Origin: Micromussa lordhowensis
Lineage: Eukaryota > Cnidaria > Anthozoa > Scleractinia > Lobophylliidae
DNA: 64,000 nucleotides
NCBI GenBank assembly: GCA_964020085.1
Contig: OZ026606.1
Location: forward strand, 6,257,783 to 6,321,782
Direction: 5' to 3'
A program made the position numbers and the translations under genes. Below are positions 46,487-60,663 of this stretch, piece after piece (positions within the stretch are counted from its first letter, which is position 1; each line of letters starts with the position of its first letter). The notes beneath the pieces are model-generated. The model was not told where the DNA came from. It did not search any database and saw nothing but the letters and a program-made list of their open reading frames with translations.

Positions 46487-48260
46487 CTAGTTTGCTTGAA
46501 GTTCAATCGATTCTCGATGTACGAAGCTCTTGTTCAGTCCATTTAGGACGATGCAGGCCTTCACAGAAAGCCATAGTTCAGCTCTCCGCTGCGGTTTTGA
46601 TATGTGGAGGTTTGTGTTGACAAGACGCGAACTTTTTGTTGGAAGCACGGTTATTTTAATTGTACAATTCCTGATTGGATGAAAAGACGTTGGATGTAGT
46701 CTTTTTGGCCTCAAAAGCCATACAGGAGAGTAATTTCCTTTTAGATGGAGATGCGCAGATGGTACTCTCGACACGACATGGCCATATTTATGCACAGTTA
46801 TATATTTCGGTGCATAGTCTTAACACGGAATTCATAACATCAGACATACATCAGTTAAAAAAAAGAAAATAGGTTGTAGCGTGAACTCACTACCAGTCTA
46901 TAGCCATTCAAAGTTATTTCGTGTAGTAGCACATTGATAAAGAAGGAATTACTCTGTCTTTAAGATACACAGAGCTAAATTCCTCGGCAAAGGGACGTTT
47001 CCAGCATTCAGCTGGATCCAACAATCCCAACAAGCCCGGAAGGGGCTGGCTGGCGGGCTGGCTGTCTGCCTGCCTGCCTGCCAACGAAATGGCTTGGGTG
47101 CAAACTGTGTCGATGAACGGGAACGTCCAACACATGTGGGATGCGTTGTCTGTAATACTTAAAATAAACTCACGACAGCTGAAAAACAACGCATTTCAAT
47201 GCTCTTGGCAGTCTAGCAACTTGCCAAGCTCTATGCTGATCTATCGAACTAACAATTTGCTTGAATCTAGTCCATTTTAACTTGTCTGACATGCACGCAC
47301 TCTCAGTCGGACCTCCAAACTTCAAAAACTATCCACCCCGACTATTTATGCGAATATTCCCAAGGGACGTCAGGGTGGCCAAATGGTTAACGTGGTGCGC
47401 TACGAAGACAGCAAAGGTCGCAGGTCGTGGGTTCGAATCACACTACCGCATAGGGGTTATTCTCAAACTGGCTTGGGGGCCGAATAACCTCTCCCCGGCT
47501 ACGTGGTACGTGGAGATTTGGGTCTGCGAACAAGGAATTACTCTCAAACTGGCTTGGGGGCCGAGTAATTCCTCCCCCAAGAAGTCCTGCGAGGTTTTTT
47601 GGGTTTTATTTCTGCTTGTCTTGATTTTCCTGATCATTTTTTTTTCCTTTCTCCTGTTCGTAATTCCTTGTTAGTTTTGCTTTTCCCTACTTTCGGTATT
47701 GTTTTAACTTTTCATCAGCGCTAGAAACGGAAAAACAAGAAGCGTTTTGCGGCATTATGGCTTCCTAAGATTTTTAATTTAGCCCGCGGTGAAATTTTAA
47801 GTTACTTTCTTTGTTTTCTTGGCTTAAACTCACTTCTACCAAACATAGGTTGTATTTGATTTTATTTGATGTGACTTGATTGCAGAATAATTCTTCAATG
47901 ATCAACTGTTTCATCAAGTCGCAACCTACCAGAAACTACATTATCGCGTGTTCAGTGTACTATTTCTTTGGCATTTGAGATCATCTGGTTCAGAGCGACA
48001 ACAACGTTTGAACTCCACGAGGGTGTTCACGTCTTAAAACATGGCCACGAACAGAGTGAAAGGAAATCTCGTCAAAGACCGACCGATCGTGAGTAGCATT
48101 TCCTTGCTTTCTCCAATTGAGGCGTTTTCGGGCTAGCTAACTATGAGAAAAAACTGTCTGTCATTCGCTAGCGGGAGAGAGATTTGTTTGTGTGACTACC
48201 GGTCGATGATCATTGACGTAGGGACAACATACGGAGTGTTCGCTTACTCCTAATTGTGGC
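46487..48260 (+). repeat. Macrosatellite unit 21
   Basis: 1774 bp. tRNA-like block 47369-47450, exon ATG 48041. Private changes: CACGGAATTC, GGCGGGCTGG in the microsatellite, and a G interrupting the downstream T-run (GTATTGTTTTAAC). Confidence 0.95.
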
Positions 48261-50035
48261 CTAGTTTGCTTGAAGTTCAATCGATTCTCGATGTACGAAG
48301 CTCTTGTTCAGTCCATTTAGGACGATGCAGGCCTTCACAGAAAGCCATAGTTCAGCTCTCCGCTGCGGTTTTGATATGTGGAGGTTTGTGTTGACAAGAC
48401 GCGAACTTTTTGTTGGAAGCACGGTTATTTTAATTGTACAATTCCTGATTGGATGAGAAGACGCTGGATGTAGTCTTTTTGGCCTCAAAAGCCATACAGG
48501 AGAGTAATTTCCTTTTAGATGGAGATGCGCAGATGGTACTCTCGAGACGACATGGCCATATTTATGCACAGTTATATATTTCGGTGCATAGTCTTAACAC
48601 GGTATTCATAACATCAGACATACATCAGTTAAAAAAAAGAAAATAGGTTGTAGCGTGAACTCACTACCAGTCTATAGCCATTCAAAGTTATTTCGTGTAG
48701 TAGCACATTGATAAAGAAGGAATTACTCTGTCTTTAAGATACACAGAGCTAAATTCCTCGGCAAAGGGACGTTTCCAGCATTCAGCTGGATCCAACAATC
48801 CCAACAAGCCCGGAAGGGGCTGGCTGGCTGGCTGGCTGTCTGCCTGCCTGCCTGCCAACGAAATGGCCTGGGTGCAAACTGTGTCGATGAACGGGCACGT
48901 CCAACACATGTGGGATGCGTTGTCTGTAATACTTAAAATAAACTCACGACAGCTGAAAAACAACGCATTTCAATTCTCTTGGCAGTCTAGCAACTTGCCA
49001 AGCTCTATGCTGATCTATCGAACTAACAATTTGCTTGAATCTAGTCCATTTTAACTTGTCTGACATGCACGCACTCTCAGTCGGACCTCCAAACTTCAAA
49101 AACTATCCACCCCGACTATTTATGCTAATATTCCCAAGGGACGTCAGGGTGGCCAAATGGTTAACGTGGTGCGCTACGAAGACAGCGAAGGTCGCAGGTG
49201 GTGGGTTCGAATCACACTACCGCATAGGGGTTATTCTCAAACTGGCTTGGGGGCCGAATAACCTCTCCCCGGCTACGTGGTACGTGGAGATTTGGGTCTG
49301 CGAACAAGGAATTACTCTCAAACTGGCTTGGGGGCCGAGTAATTCCTCCCCCAAGAAGTCCTGCGAGGTTTTTTTGGTTTTTATTTCTGCTTGTCTTGAT
49401 TTTCCTGATCATTTTTTTTTCCTTTTTCCTGCTCGTAATTCCTTGTTAGTTTTGCTTTTCCCCACTTTCGGTATTTTTTTAACTTTTCATCAGCGCTAGA
49501 AACGGAAAAACAAGAAGCGTTTTGCGGCATTATGGCTTCCTAAGATTTTTAATTTAGCCCGCGGTGAAATTTTAAGTTACTTTCTTTGTTTTCTTGGCTT
49601 AAACTCACTTCTACCAAACATAGGTTGTATTTGATTTTATTTGATGTGACTTGATTGCAGAATAATTCTTCAATGATCAACTGTTTCATCAAGTCGCAAC
49701 CTGCCAGAAACTACATTATCGCGTGTTCATTGTACTATTTCTTTGGCATTTGAGATCATCTGGTTCAGAGCGACAACAACGTTTGAACTCCACGAGGGTG
49801 TTCACGTCTTAAAACATGGCCACGAACAGAGTGAAAGGAAATCTCGTCAAAGACCGACCGATCGTGAGTAGCATTTCCTTGCTTTCTCCAATTGAGGCGT
49901 TTTCGGGCTAGCTAACTATGAGAAAAAACTGTCTGTCATTCGCTAGCGGGAGAGAGATTTGTTTGTGTGACTACCGGTCGATGATCATTGACGTAGGGAC
50001 AACATACGGAGTGTTCGCTTACTCCTAATTGTGGC
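48261..50035 (+). repeat. Macrosatellite unit 22
   Basis: 1775 bp. tRNA-like block 49143-49224, exon ATG 49816. GGGCACGTCC is shared with units 25 and 27; TGTTCATTGTAC is shared with units 12 and 23. Confidence 0.95.
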
Positions 50036-51806
50036 CTAGTTTGCTTGAAGTTCAATCGATTCCCGATGTACGAAGCTCTTGTTCAGTCCAGTTAGGACGA
50101 TGCAGGCCTTCACAGAAAGCCATAGTTCAGCTCTCCGCTGCGGTTTTGATATGTGGAGGTTTGTGTTGACAAGACGCGAACTTTTTGTTGGAAGCACGGT
50201 TATTTTAATTGTACAATTCCTGATTGGATGAAAAGACGTTGGATGTAGTCTTTTTGGCCTCAAAAGCCATACAGGAGAGTAATTTCCTTTTAGATGGAGA
50301 TGTGCAGATGGTACTCTCGAGACGACATGGCCATATTTATGCACAGTTATATATTTCGGTGCATAGTCTTAACACGGTATTCATAACATCAGACATACAT
50401 CAGTTAAAAAAAAGAAAATAGGTTGTAGCGTGAACTCACTACCAGTCTATAGCCATTCAAAGTTATTTCGTGTAGTAGCACATTGACAAAGAAGGAATTA
50501 CTCTGTCTTTAAGATACACAGAGCTAAATTCCTCGGCAAAGGGACGTTTCCAGCATTCAGCTGGATCCAACAATCCCAACAAGCCCGGAAGGGGCTGGCT
50601 GGCTGGCTGTCTGCCTGCCTGCCTGCCAACGAAATGGCTTGGGTGCAAACTGTGTCGATGAACGGGAACGTCCAACACATGTGGGATGCGTTGTCTGTAA
50701 TACTTAAAATAAACTCACGACAGCTGAAAAACAACGCATTTCAATTCTCTTGGCAGTCTAGCAACTTGCCAAGCTCTATGCTGATCTATCGAACTAACAA
50801 TTTGCTTGAATCTAGTCCATTTTAACTTGTCTGACATGCACGCACTCTCAGTCGGACCTCCAAACTTCAAAAACTATCCACCCCGACTATTTATGCTAAT
50901 ATTCCCAAGGGACGTCAGGGTGGCCAAATGGTTAACGTGGTGCGCTACGAAGACAGCGAAGGTCGCAGGTCGTGGGTTCGAATCACACTACCGCATAGGG
51001 GTTATTCTCAAACTGGCTTGGGGGCCGAATAACCTCTCCCCGGCTACGTGGTACGTGGAGATTTGGGTCTGCGAACAAGGAATTACTCTCAAACTGGCTT
51101 GGGGGCCGAGTAATTCCTCCCCCAAGAAGTCCTGCGAGGTTTTTTTGGTTTTTATTTCTGCTTGTCTTGATTTTCCTGATCATTTTTTTTTCCTTTTTCC
51201 TGCTCGTAATTCCTTGTTAGTTTTGCTTTTCCCTACTTTCGGTATTTTTTTAACTTTTCATCAGCGCTAGAAACGGAAAAACAAGAAGCGTTTTGCGGCA
51301 TTATGGCTTCCTAAGATTTTTAATTTAGCCCGCGGTGAAATTTTAAGTTACTTTCTTTGTTTTCTTGGCTTAAACTCACTTCTACCAAACATAGGTTGTA
51401 TTTGATTTTATTTGATGTGACTTGATTGCAGAATAATTCTTCAATGATCAACTGTTTCATCAAGTCGCAACCTGCCAGAAACTACATTATCGCGTGTTCA
51501 TTGTACTATTTCTTTGGCATTTGAGATCATCTGGTTCAGAGCGACAACAACGTTTGAACTCCACGAGGGTGTTCACGTCTTAAAACATGGCCACGAACAG
51601 AGTGAAAGGAAATCTCGTCAAAGACCGACCGATCGTGAGTAGCATTTCCTTGCTTTCTCCAATTGAGGCGTTTTCGGGCTAGCTAACTATGAGAAAAAAC
51701 TGTCTGTCATTCGCTAGCGGGAGAGAGATTTGTTTGTGTGACTACCGGTCGATGATCATTGACGTAGGGACAACATACGGAGTGTTCGCTTACTCCTAAT
51801 TGTGGC
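50036..51806 (+). repeat. Macrosatellite unit 23
   Basis: 1771 bp. tRNA-like block 50914-50995, exon ATG 51587. Shares TTCCCGATG, CCAGTTAGG, GATGTGCAG and ATTGACAAAG with unit 24. Confidence 0.95.
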
Positions 51807-53577
51807 CTAGTTTGCTTGAAGTTCAATCGATTCCCGATGTACGAAGCTCTTGTTCAGTCCAGTTAGGACGATGCAGGCCTTCACAGAAAGCCATAGTTCA
51901 GCTCTCCGCTGCGGTTTTGATATGTGGAGGTTTGTGTTGACAAGACGCGAACTTTTTGTTGGAAGCACGGTTATTTTAATTGTACAATTCCTGATTGGAT
52001 GAAAAGACGTTGGATGTAGTCTTTTTGGCCTCAAAAGCCATACAGGAGAGTAATTTCCTTTTAGATGGAGATGTGCAGATGGTACTCTCGAGACGACATG
52101 GCCATATTTATGCACAGTTATATATTTCGGTGCATAGTCTTAACACGGTATTCATAACATCAGACATACATCAGTTAAAAAAAAGAAAATAGGTTGTAGC
52201 GTGAACTCACTACCAGTCTATAGCCATTCAAAGTTATTTCGTGTAGTAGCACATTGACAAAGAAGGAATTACTCTGTCTTTAAGATACACAGAGCTAAAT
52301 TCCTCGGCAAAGGGACGTTTCCAGCATTCAGCTGGATCCAACAATCCCAACAAGCCCGGAAGGGGCTGGCTGGCTGGCTGTCTGCCTGCCTGCCTGCCAA
52401 CGAAATGGCTTGGGTGCAAACTGTGTCGATGAACGGGAACGTCCAACACATGTGGGATGCGTTGTCTGTAATACTTAAAATAAACTCACGACAGCTGAAA
52501 AACAACGCATTTCAATTCTCTTGGCAGTCTAGCAACTTGCCAAGCTCTATGCTGATCTATCGAACTAACAATTTGCTTGAATCTAGTCCATTTTAACTTG
52601 TCTGACATGCACGCACTCTCAGTCGGACCTCCAAACTTCAAAAACTATCCACCCCGACTATTTATGCCAATATTCCCAAGGGACGTCAGGGTGGCCAAAT
52701 GGTTAACGTGGTGCGCTACGAAGACAGCGAAGGTCGCAGGTCGTGGGTTCGAATCACACTACCGCATAGGGGTTATTCTCAAACTGGCTTGGGGGCCGAA
52801 TAACCTCTCCCCGGCTACGTGGTACGTGGAGATTTGGGTCTGCGAACAAGGAATTACTCTCAAACTGGCTTGGGGGCCGAGTAATTCCTCCCCCAAGAAG
52901 TCCTGCGAGGTTTTTTTGGTTTTTATTTCTGCTTGTCTTGATTTTCCTGATCATTTTTTTTTCCTTTTTCCTGCTCGTAATTCCTTGTTAGTTTTGCTTT
53001 TCCCTACTTTCGGTATTTTTTTAACTTTTCATCAGCGCTAGAAACGGAAAAACAAGAAGCGTTTTGCGGCATTATGGCTTCCTAAGATTTTTAATTTAGC
53101 CCGCGGTGAAATTTTAAGTTACTTTCTTTGTTTTCTTGGCTTAAACTCACTTCTACCAAACATAGGTTGTATTTGATTTTATTTGATGTGACTTGATTGC
53201 AGAATAATTCTTCAATGATCAACTGTTTCATCAAGTCGCAACCTGCCAGAAACTACATTATCGCGTGTTCAGTGTACTATTTCTTTGGCATTTGAGATCA
53301 TCTGGTTCAGAGCGACAACAACGTTTGAACTCCACGAGGGTGTTCACGTCTTAAAACATGGCCACGAACAGAGTGAAAGGAAATCTCGTCAAAGACCGAC
53401 CGATCGTGAGTAGCATTTCCTTGCTTTCTCCAATTGAGGCGTTTTCGGGCTAGCTAACTATGAGAAAAAACTGTCTGTCATTCGCTAGCGGGAGAGAGAT
53501 TTGTTTGTGTGACTACCGGTCGATGATCATCGACGTAGGGACAACATACGGAGTGTTCGCTTACTCCTAATTGTGGC
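51807..53577 (+). repeat. Macrosatellite unit 24
   Basis: 1771 bp, near-identical to unit 23 over most of its length. Differs at ATGCCAAT upstream of the tRNA-like block (52685-52766) and in having CATCGACG near the end. Exon ATG 53358. Confidence 0.95.
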
Positions 53578-55348
53578 CTAGTTTGCTTGAAGTTCAATCG
53601 ATTCTCGATGTACGAAGCTCTTGTTCAGTCCATTTAGGACGATGCAGGCCTTCACAGAAAGCCATAGTTCAGCTCTCCGCTGCGGTTTTGATATGTGGAG
53701 GTTTGTGTTGACAAGACGCGAACTTTTTGTTGGAAGCACGGTTATTTTAATTGTACAATTCCTGATTGGATGAAAAGACGTTGGATGTAGTCTTTTTGGC
53801 CTCAAAAGCCATACAGGAGAGTAATTTCCTTTTAGATGGAGATGCGCAGATGGTACTCTCGAGACGACATGGCCATATTTATGCACAGTTATATATTTCG
53901 GTTCATAGTCTTAACACGGTATTCATAACATCAGAGATACATCAGTTAAAAAAAAGAAAATAGGTTGTAGCGTGAACTCACTACCAGTCTATAGCCATTC
54001 AAAGTTATTTCGTGTAGTAGCACATTGATAAAGAAGGAATTACTCTGTCTTTAAGATACACAGAGCTAAATTCCTCGGCAAAGGGACGTTTCCAGCATTC
54101 AGCTGGATCCAACAATCCCAACAAGCCCGGAAGGGGCTGGCTGGCTGGCTGTCTGCCTGCCTGCCTGCCAACGAAATGGCTTGGGTGCAAACTGTGTCGA
54201 TGAACGGGCACGTCCAACACATGTGGGATGCGTTGTCTGTAATACTTAAAATAAACTCACGACAGCTGAAAAACAACGCATTTCAATTCTCTTGGCAGTC
54301 TAGCAACTTGCCAAGCTCTATGCTGATCTATCGAACTAACAATTTGCTTGAATCTAGTCCATTTTAACTTGTCTGACATGCACGCACTCTCAGTCGGACC
54401 TCCAAACTTCAAAAACTATCCACCCCGACTATTTATGCTAATATTCCCAAGGGACGTCAGGGTGGCCAAATGGTTAACGTGGTGCGCTACGAAGACAGCG
54501 AAGGTCGCAGGTCGTGGGTTCGAATCACACTACCGCATAGGGGTTATTCTCAAACTGGCTTGGGGGCCGAATAACCTCTCCCCGGCTACGTGGTACGTGG
54601 AGATTTGGGTCTGCGAACAAGGAATTACTCTCAAACTGGCTTGGGGGCCGAGTAATTCCTCCCCCAAGAAGTCCTGCGAGGATTTTTTGGTTTTTATTTC
54701 TGCTTGTCTTGATTTTCCTGATCATTTTTTTTTCCTTTTTCCTGCTCGTAATTCCTTGTTAGTTTTGCTTTTCCCTACTTTCGGTATTTTTTTAACTTTT
54801 CATCAGCGCTAGAAACGGAAAAACAAGAAGCGTTTTGCGGCATTATGGCTTCCTAAGATTTTTAATTTAGCCCGCGGTGAAATTTTAAGTTACTTTCTTT
54901 GTTTTCTTGGCTTAAACTCACTTCTACCAAACATAGGTTGTATTTGATTTTATTTGATGTGACTTGATTGCAGAATAATTCTTCAATGATCAACTGTTTC
55001 ATCAAGTCGCAACCTGCCAGAAACTACATTATCGCGTGTTCAGTGTACTATTTCTTTGGCATTTGAGATCATCTGGTTCAGAGCGACAACAACGTTTGAA
55101 CTCCACGAGGGTGTTCACGTCTTAAAACATGGCCACGAACAGAGTGAAAGGAAATCTCGTCAAAGACCGACCGATCGTGAGTAGCATTTCCTTGCTTTCT
55201 CCAATTGAGGCGTTTTCGGGCTAGCTAACTATGAGAAAAAACTGTCTGTCATTCGCTAGCGGGAGAGAGATTTGTTTGTGTGACTACCGGTCGATGATCA
55301 TCGACGTAGGGACAACATACGGAGTGTTCGCTTACTCCTAATTGTGGC
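53578..55348 (+). repeat. Macrosatellite unit 25
   Basis: 1771 bp. tRNA-like block 54456-54537, exon ATG 55129. GGTTCATAG and GGGCACGTCC recur in unit 27 but not in unit 26 between them. The terminator is GATTTTTTGG (T6). Confidence 0.95.
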
Positions 55349-57122
55349 CTAGTTTGCTTGAAGTTCAATCGATTCTCGATGTACGAAGCTCTTGTTCAGT
55401 CCATTTAGGACGATGCAGGCCTTCACAGAAAGCCATAGTTCAGCTCTCCGCTGCGGTTTTGATATGTGGAGGTTTGTGTTGACAAGACGCGAACTTTTTG
55501 TTGGAAGCACGGTTATTTTAATTGTACAATTCCTGATTGGATGAAAAGACGTTGGATGTAGTCTTTTTGGCCTCAAAAGCCATACAGGAGAGTAATTTCC
55601 TTTTAGATGGAGATGTGCAGATGGTACTCTCGAGACGACATGGCCATATTTATGCACAGTTATATATTTCGGTGCATAGTCTTAACACGGTATTCATAAC
55701 ATCAGACATACATCAGTTAAAAAAAAGAAAATAGGTTGTAGCGTGAACTCACTACCAGTCTATAGCCATTCAAAGTTATTTCGTGTAGTAGCACATTGAC
55801 AAAGAAGGAATTACTCTGTCTTTAAGATACACAGAGCTAAATTCCTCGGCAAAGGGACGTTTCCAGCGTTCAGCTGGATCCAACAATCCCAACAAGCCCG
55901 GAAGGGGCTGGCTGGCTGGCTGGCTGTCTGCCTGCCTGCCTGCCAACGAAATGGCTTGGGTGCAAACTGTGTCGATGAACGGGAACGTCCAACACATGTG
56001 GGATGCGTTGTCTGTAATACTTAAAATAAACTCACGACAGCTGAAAAACAACGCATTTCAATTCTCTTGGCAGTCTAGCAACTTGCCAAGCTCTATGCTG
56101 ATCTATCGAACTAACAATTTGCTTGAATCTAGTCCATTTTAACTTGTCTGACATGCACGCACTCTCAGTCGGACCTCCAAACTTCAAAAACTATCCACCC
56201 CGACTATTTATGCTAATATTCCCAAGGGACGTCAGGGTGGCCAAATGGTTAACGTGGTGCGCTACGAAGACAGCGAAGGTCGCAGGTCGTGGGTTCGAAT
56301 CACACTACCGCATAGGGGTTATTCTCAAACTGGCTTGGGGGCCGAATAACCTCTCCCCGGCTACGTGGTACGTGGAGATTTGGGTCTGCGAACAAGGAAT
56401 TACTCTCAAACTGGCTTGGGGGCCGAGTAATTCCTCCCCCAAGAAGTCCTGCGAGGTTTTTTTGGTTTTTATTTCTGCTTGTCTTGATTTTCCTGATCAT
56501 TTTTTTTCCTTTTTCCTGCTCGTAATTCCTTGTTAGTTTTGCTTTTCCCTACTTTCGGTATTTTTTTAACTTTTCATCAGCGCTAGAAACGGAAAAACAA
56601 GAAGCGTTTTGCGGCATTATGGCTTCCTAAGATTTTTAATTTAGCCCGCGGTGAAATTTTAAGTTACTTTCTTTGTTTTCTTGGCTTAAACTCACTTCTA
56701 CCAAACATAGGTTGTATTTGATTTTATTTGATGTGACTTGATTGCAGAATAATTCTTCAATGATCAACTGTTTCATCAAGTCGCAACCTGCCAGAAACTA
56801 CATTATCGCGTGTTCAGTGTACTATTTCTTTGGCATTTGAGATCATCTGGTTCAGAGCGACAACAACGTTTGAACTCCACGAGGGTGTTCACGTCTTAAA
56901 ACATGGCCACGAACAGAGTGAAAGGAAATCTCGTCAAAGACCGACCGATCGTGAGTAGCATTTCCTTGCTTTCTCCAATTGAGGCGTTTTCGGGCTAGCT
57001 AACTATGAGAAAAAACTGTCTGTCATTCGCTAGCGGGAGAGAGATTTGTTTGTGTGACTACCGGTCGATGATCATCGACGTAGGGACAACATACGGAGTG
57101 TTCGCTTACTCCTAATTGTGGC
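55349..57122 (+). repeat. Macrosatellite unit 26
   Basis: 1774 bp. tRNA-like block 56231-56312, exon ATG 56903. GATGTGCAG and ATTGACAAAG link it to units 23 and 24 rather than to its neighbours. Private CAGCGTTCAGC. Confidence 0.95.
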
Positions 57123-58892
57123 CTAGTTTGCTTGAAGTTCAATCGATTCTCGATGTACGAAGCTCTTGTTCAGTCCATTTAGGACGATGCAGGCCTTCAC
57201 AGAAAGCCATAGTTCAGCTCTCCGCTGCGGTTTTGATATGTGGAGGTTTGTGTTGACAAGACGCGAACTTTTTGTTGGAAGCACGGTTATTTTAATTGTA
57301 CAATTCCTGATTGGATGAAAAGACGTTGGATGTAGTCTTTTTGGCCTCAAAAGCCATACAGGAGAGTAATTTCCTTTTAGATGGAGATGCGCAGATGGTA
57401 CTCTCGAGACGACATGGCCATATTTATGCACAGTTATATATTTCGGTTCATAGTCTTAACACGGTATTCATAACATCAGAGATACATCAGTTAAAAAAAA
57501 GAAAATAGGTTGTAGCGTGAACTCACTACCAGTCTATAGCCATTCAAAGTTATTTCGTGTAGTAGCACATTGATAAAGAAGGAATTACTCTGTCTTTAAG
57601 ATACACAGAGCTAAATTCCTCGGCAAAGGGACGTTTCCAGCATTCAGCTGGATCCAACAATCCCAACAAGCCCGGAAGGGGCTGGCTGGCTGGCTGTCTG
57701 CCTGCCTGCCTGCCAACGAAATGGCTTGGGTGCAAACTGTGTCGATGAACGGGCACGTCCAACACATGTGGGATGCGTTGTCTGTAATACTTAAAATAAA
57801 CTCACGACAGCTGAAAAACAACGCATTTCAATTCTCTTGGCAGTCTAGCAACTTGCCAAGCTCTATGCTGATCTATCGAACTAACAATTTGCTTGAATCT
57901 AGTCCATTTTAACTTGTCTGACATGCACGCACTCTCAGTCGGACCTCCAAACTTCAAAAACTATCCACCCCGACTATTTATGCTAATATTCCCAAGGGAC
58001 GTCAGGGTGGCCAAATGGTTAACGTGGTGCGCTACGAAGACAGCGAAGGTCGCAGGTCGTGGGTTCGAATCACACTACCGCATAGGGGTTATTCTCAAAC
58101 TGGCTTGGGGGCCGAATAACCTCTCCCCGGCTACGTGGTACGTGGAGATTTGGGTCTGCGAACAAGGAATTACTCTCAAACTGGCTTGGGGGCCGAGTAA
58201 TTCCTCCCCCAAGAAGTCCTGCGAGGTTTTTTTGGTTTTTATTTCTGCTTGTCTTGATTTTCCTGATCATTTTTTTTCCTTTTTCCTGCTCGTAATTCCT
58301 TGTTAGTTTTGCTTTTCCCTACTTTCGGTATTTTTTTAACTTTTCATCAGCGCTAGAAACGGAAAAACAAGAAGCGTTTTGCGGCATTATGGCTTCCTAA
58401 GATTTTTAATTTAGCCCGCGGTGAAATTTTAAGTTACTTTCTTTGTTTTCTTGGCTTAAACTCACTTCTACCAAACATAGGTTGTATTTGATTTTATTTG
58501 ATGTGACTTGATTGCAGAATAATTCTTCAATGATCAACTGTTTCATCAAGTCGCAACCTGCCAGAAACTACATTATCGCGTGTTCAGTGTACTATTTCTT
58601 TGGCATTTGAGATCATCTGGTTCAGAGCGACAACAACGTTTGAACTCCACGAGGGTGTTCACGTCTTAAAACATGGCCACGAACAGAGTGAAAGGAAATC
58701 TCGTCAAAGACCGACCGATCGTGAGTAGCATTTCCTTGCTTTCTCCAATTGAGGCGTTTTCGGGCTAGCTAACTATGAGAAAAAACTGTCTGTCATTCGC
58801 TAGCGGGAGAGAGATTTGTTTGTGTGACTACCGGTCGATGATCATTGACGTAGGGACAACATACGGAGTGTTCGCTTACTCCTAATTGTGGC
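57123..58892 (+). repeat. Macrosatellite unit 27
   Basis: 1770 bp. tRNA-like block 58001-58082, exon ATG 58673. Shares GGTTCATAG, CAGAGATAC and GGGCACGTCC with unit 25, giving an alternating pattern across units 24-27. Confidence 0.95.
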
Positions 58893-60663
58893 CTAGTTTG
58901 CTTGAAGTTCAATCGATTCTCGATGTACGAAGCTCTTGTTCAGTCCATTTAGGACGATGCAGGCCTTCACAGAAAGCCATAGTTCAGCTCTCCGCTGCGG
59001 TTTTGATATGTGGAGGTTTGTGTTGACAAGACGCGAACTTTTTGTTGGAAGCACGGTTATTTTAATTGTACAATTCCTGATTGGATGAAAAGACGTTGGA
59101 TGTAGTCTTTTTGGCCTCAAAAGCCATACAGGAGAGTAATTTCCTTTTAGATGGAGATGCGCAGATGGTACTCTCGAGACGACATGGCCATATTTATGCA
59201 CAGTTATATATTTCGGTGCATAGTCTTAACACGGTATTCATAACATCAGACATACATCAGTTAAAAAAAAGAAAATAGGTTGTAGCGTGAACCCACTACC
59301 AGTCTATAGCCATTCAAAGTTATTTCGTGTAGTAGCACATTGATAAAGAAGGAATTACTCTGTCTTTAAGATACACAGAGCTAAATTCCTCGGCAAAGGG
59401 ACGTTTCCAGCATTCAGCTGGATCCAACAATCCCAACAAGCCCGGAAGGGGCTGGCTGGCTGGCTGTCTGCCTGCCTGCCTGCCAACGAAATGGCTTGGG
59501 TGCAAACTGTGTCGATGAACGGGAACGTCCAACACATGTGGGATGCCTTGTCTGTAATACTTAAAATAAACTCACGACAGCTGAAAAACAACGCATTTCA
59601 ATTCTCTTGGCAGTCTAGCAACTTGCCAAGCTCTATGCTGATCTATCGAACTAACAATTTGCTTGAATCTAGTCCATTTTAACTTGTCTGACATGCACGC
59701 ACTCTCAGTCGGACCTCCAAACTTCAAAAACTATCCACCCCGACTATTTATGCTAATATTCCCAAGGGACGTCAGGGTGGCCAAATGGTTAACGTGGTGC
59801 GCTACGAAGACAGCGAAGGTCGCAGGTCGTGGGTTCGAATCACACTACCGCATAGGGGTTATTCTCAAACTGGCTTGGGGGCCGAATAACCTCTCCCCGG
59901 CTACGTGGTACGTGGAGATTTGGGTCTGCGAACAAGGAATTACTCTCAAACTGGCTTGGGGGCCGAGTAATTCCTCCCCCAAGAAGTCCTGCGAGGTTTT
60001 TTTGGTTTTTATTTCTGCTTGTCTTGATTTTCCTGATCATTTTTTTTTCCTTTTTCCTGCTCGTAATTCCTTGTTAGTTTTGCTTTTCCCTACTTTCGGT
60101 ATTTTTTTAACTTTTCATCAGCGCTAGAAACGGAAAAACAAGAAGCGTTTTGCGGCATTATGGCTTCCTAAGATTTTTAATTTAGCCCGCGGTGAAATTT
60201 TAAGTTACTTTCTTTGTTTTCTTGGCTTAAACTCACTTCTACCAAACATAGGTTGTATTTGATTTTATTTGATGTGACTTGATTGCAGAATAATTCTTCA
60301 ATGATCAACTGTTTCATCAAGTCGCAACCTGCCAGAAACTACATTATCGCGTGTTCAGTGTACTATTTCTTTGGCATTTGAGATCATCTGGTTCAGAGCG
60401 ACAACAACGTTTGAACTCCACGAGGGTGTTCACGTCTTAAAACATGGCCACGAACAGAGTGAAAGGAAATCTCGTCAAAGACCGACCGATCGTGAGTAGC
60501 ATTTCCTAGCTTTCTCCAATTGAGGCGTTTTCGGGCTAGCTAACTATGAGAAAAAACTGTCTGTCATTCGCTAGCGGGAGAGAGATTTGTTTGTGTGACT
60601 ACCGGTCGATGATCATTGACGTAGGGACAACATACGGAGTGTTCGCTTACTCCTAATTGTGGC
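58893..60663 (+). repeat. Macrosatellite unit 28
   Basis: 1771 bp. tRNA-like block 59771-59852, exon ATG 60444. Private changes GAACCCACTACC, GATGCCTTGTC and TTTCCTAGCTTTC. Confidence 0.95.
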
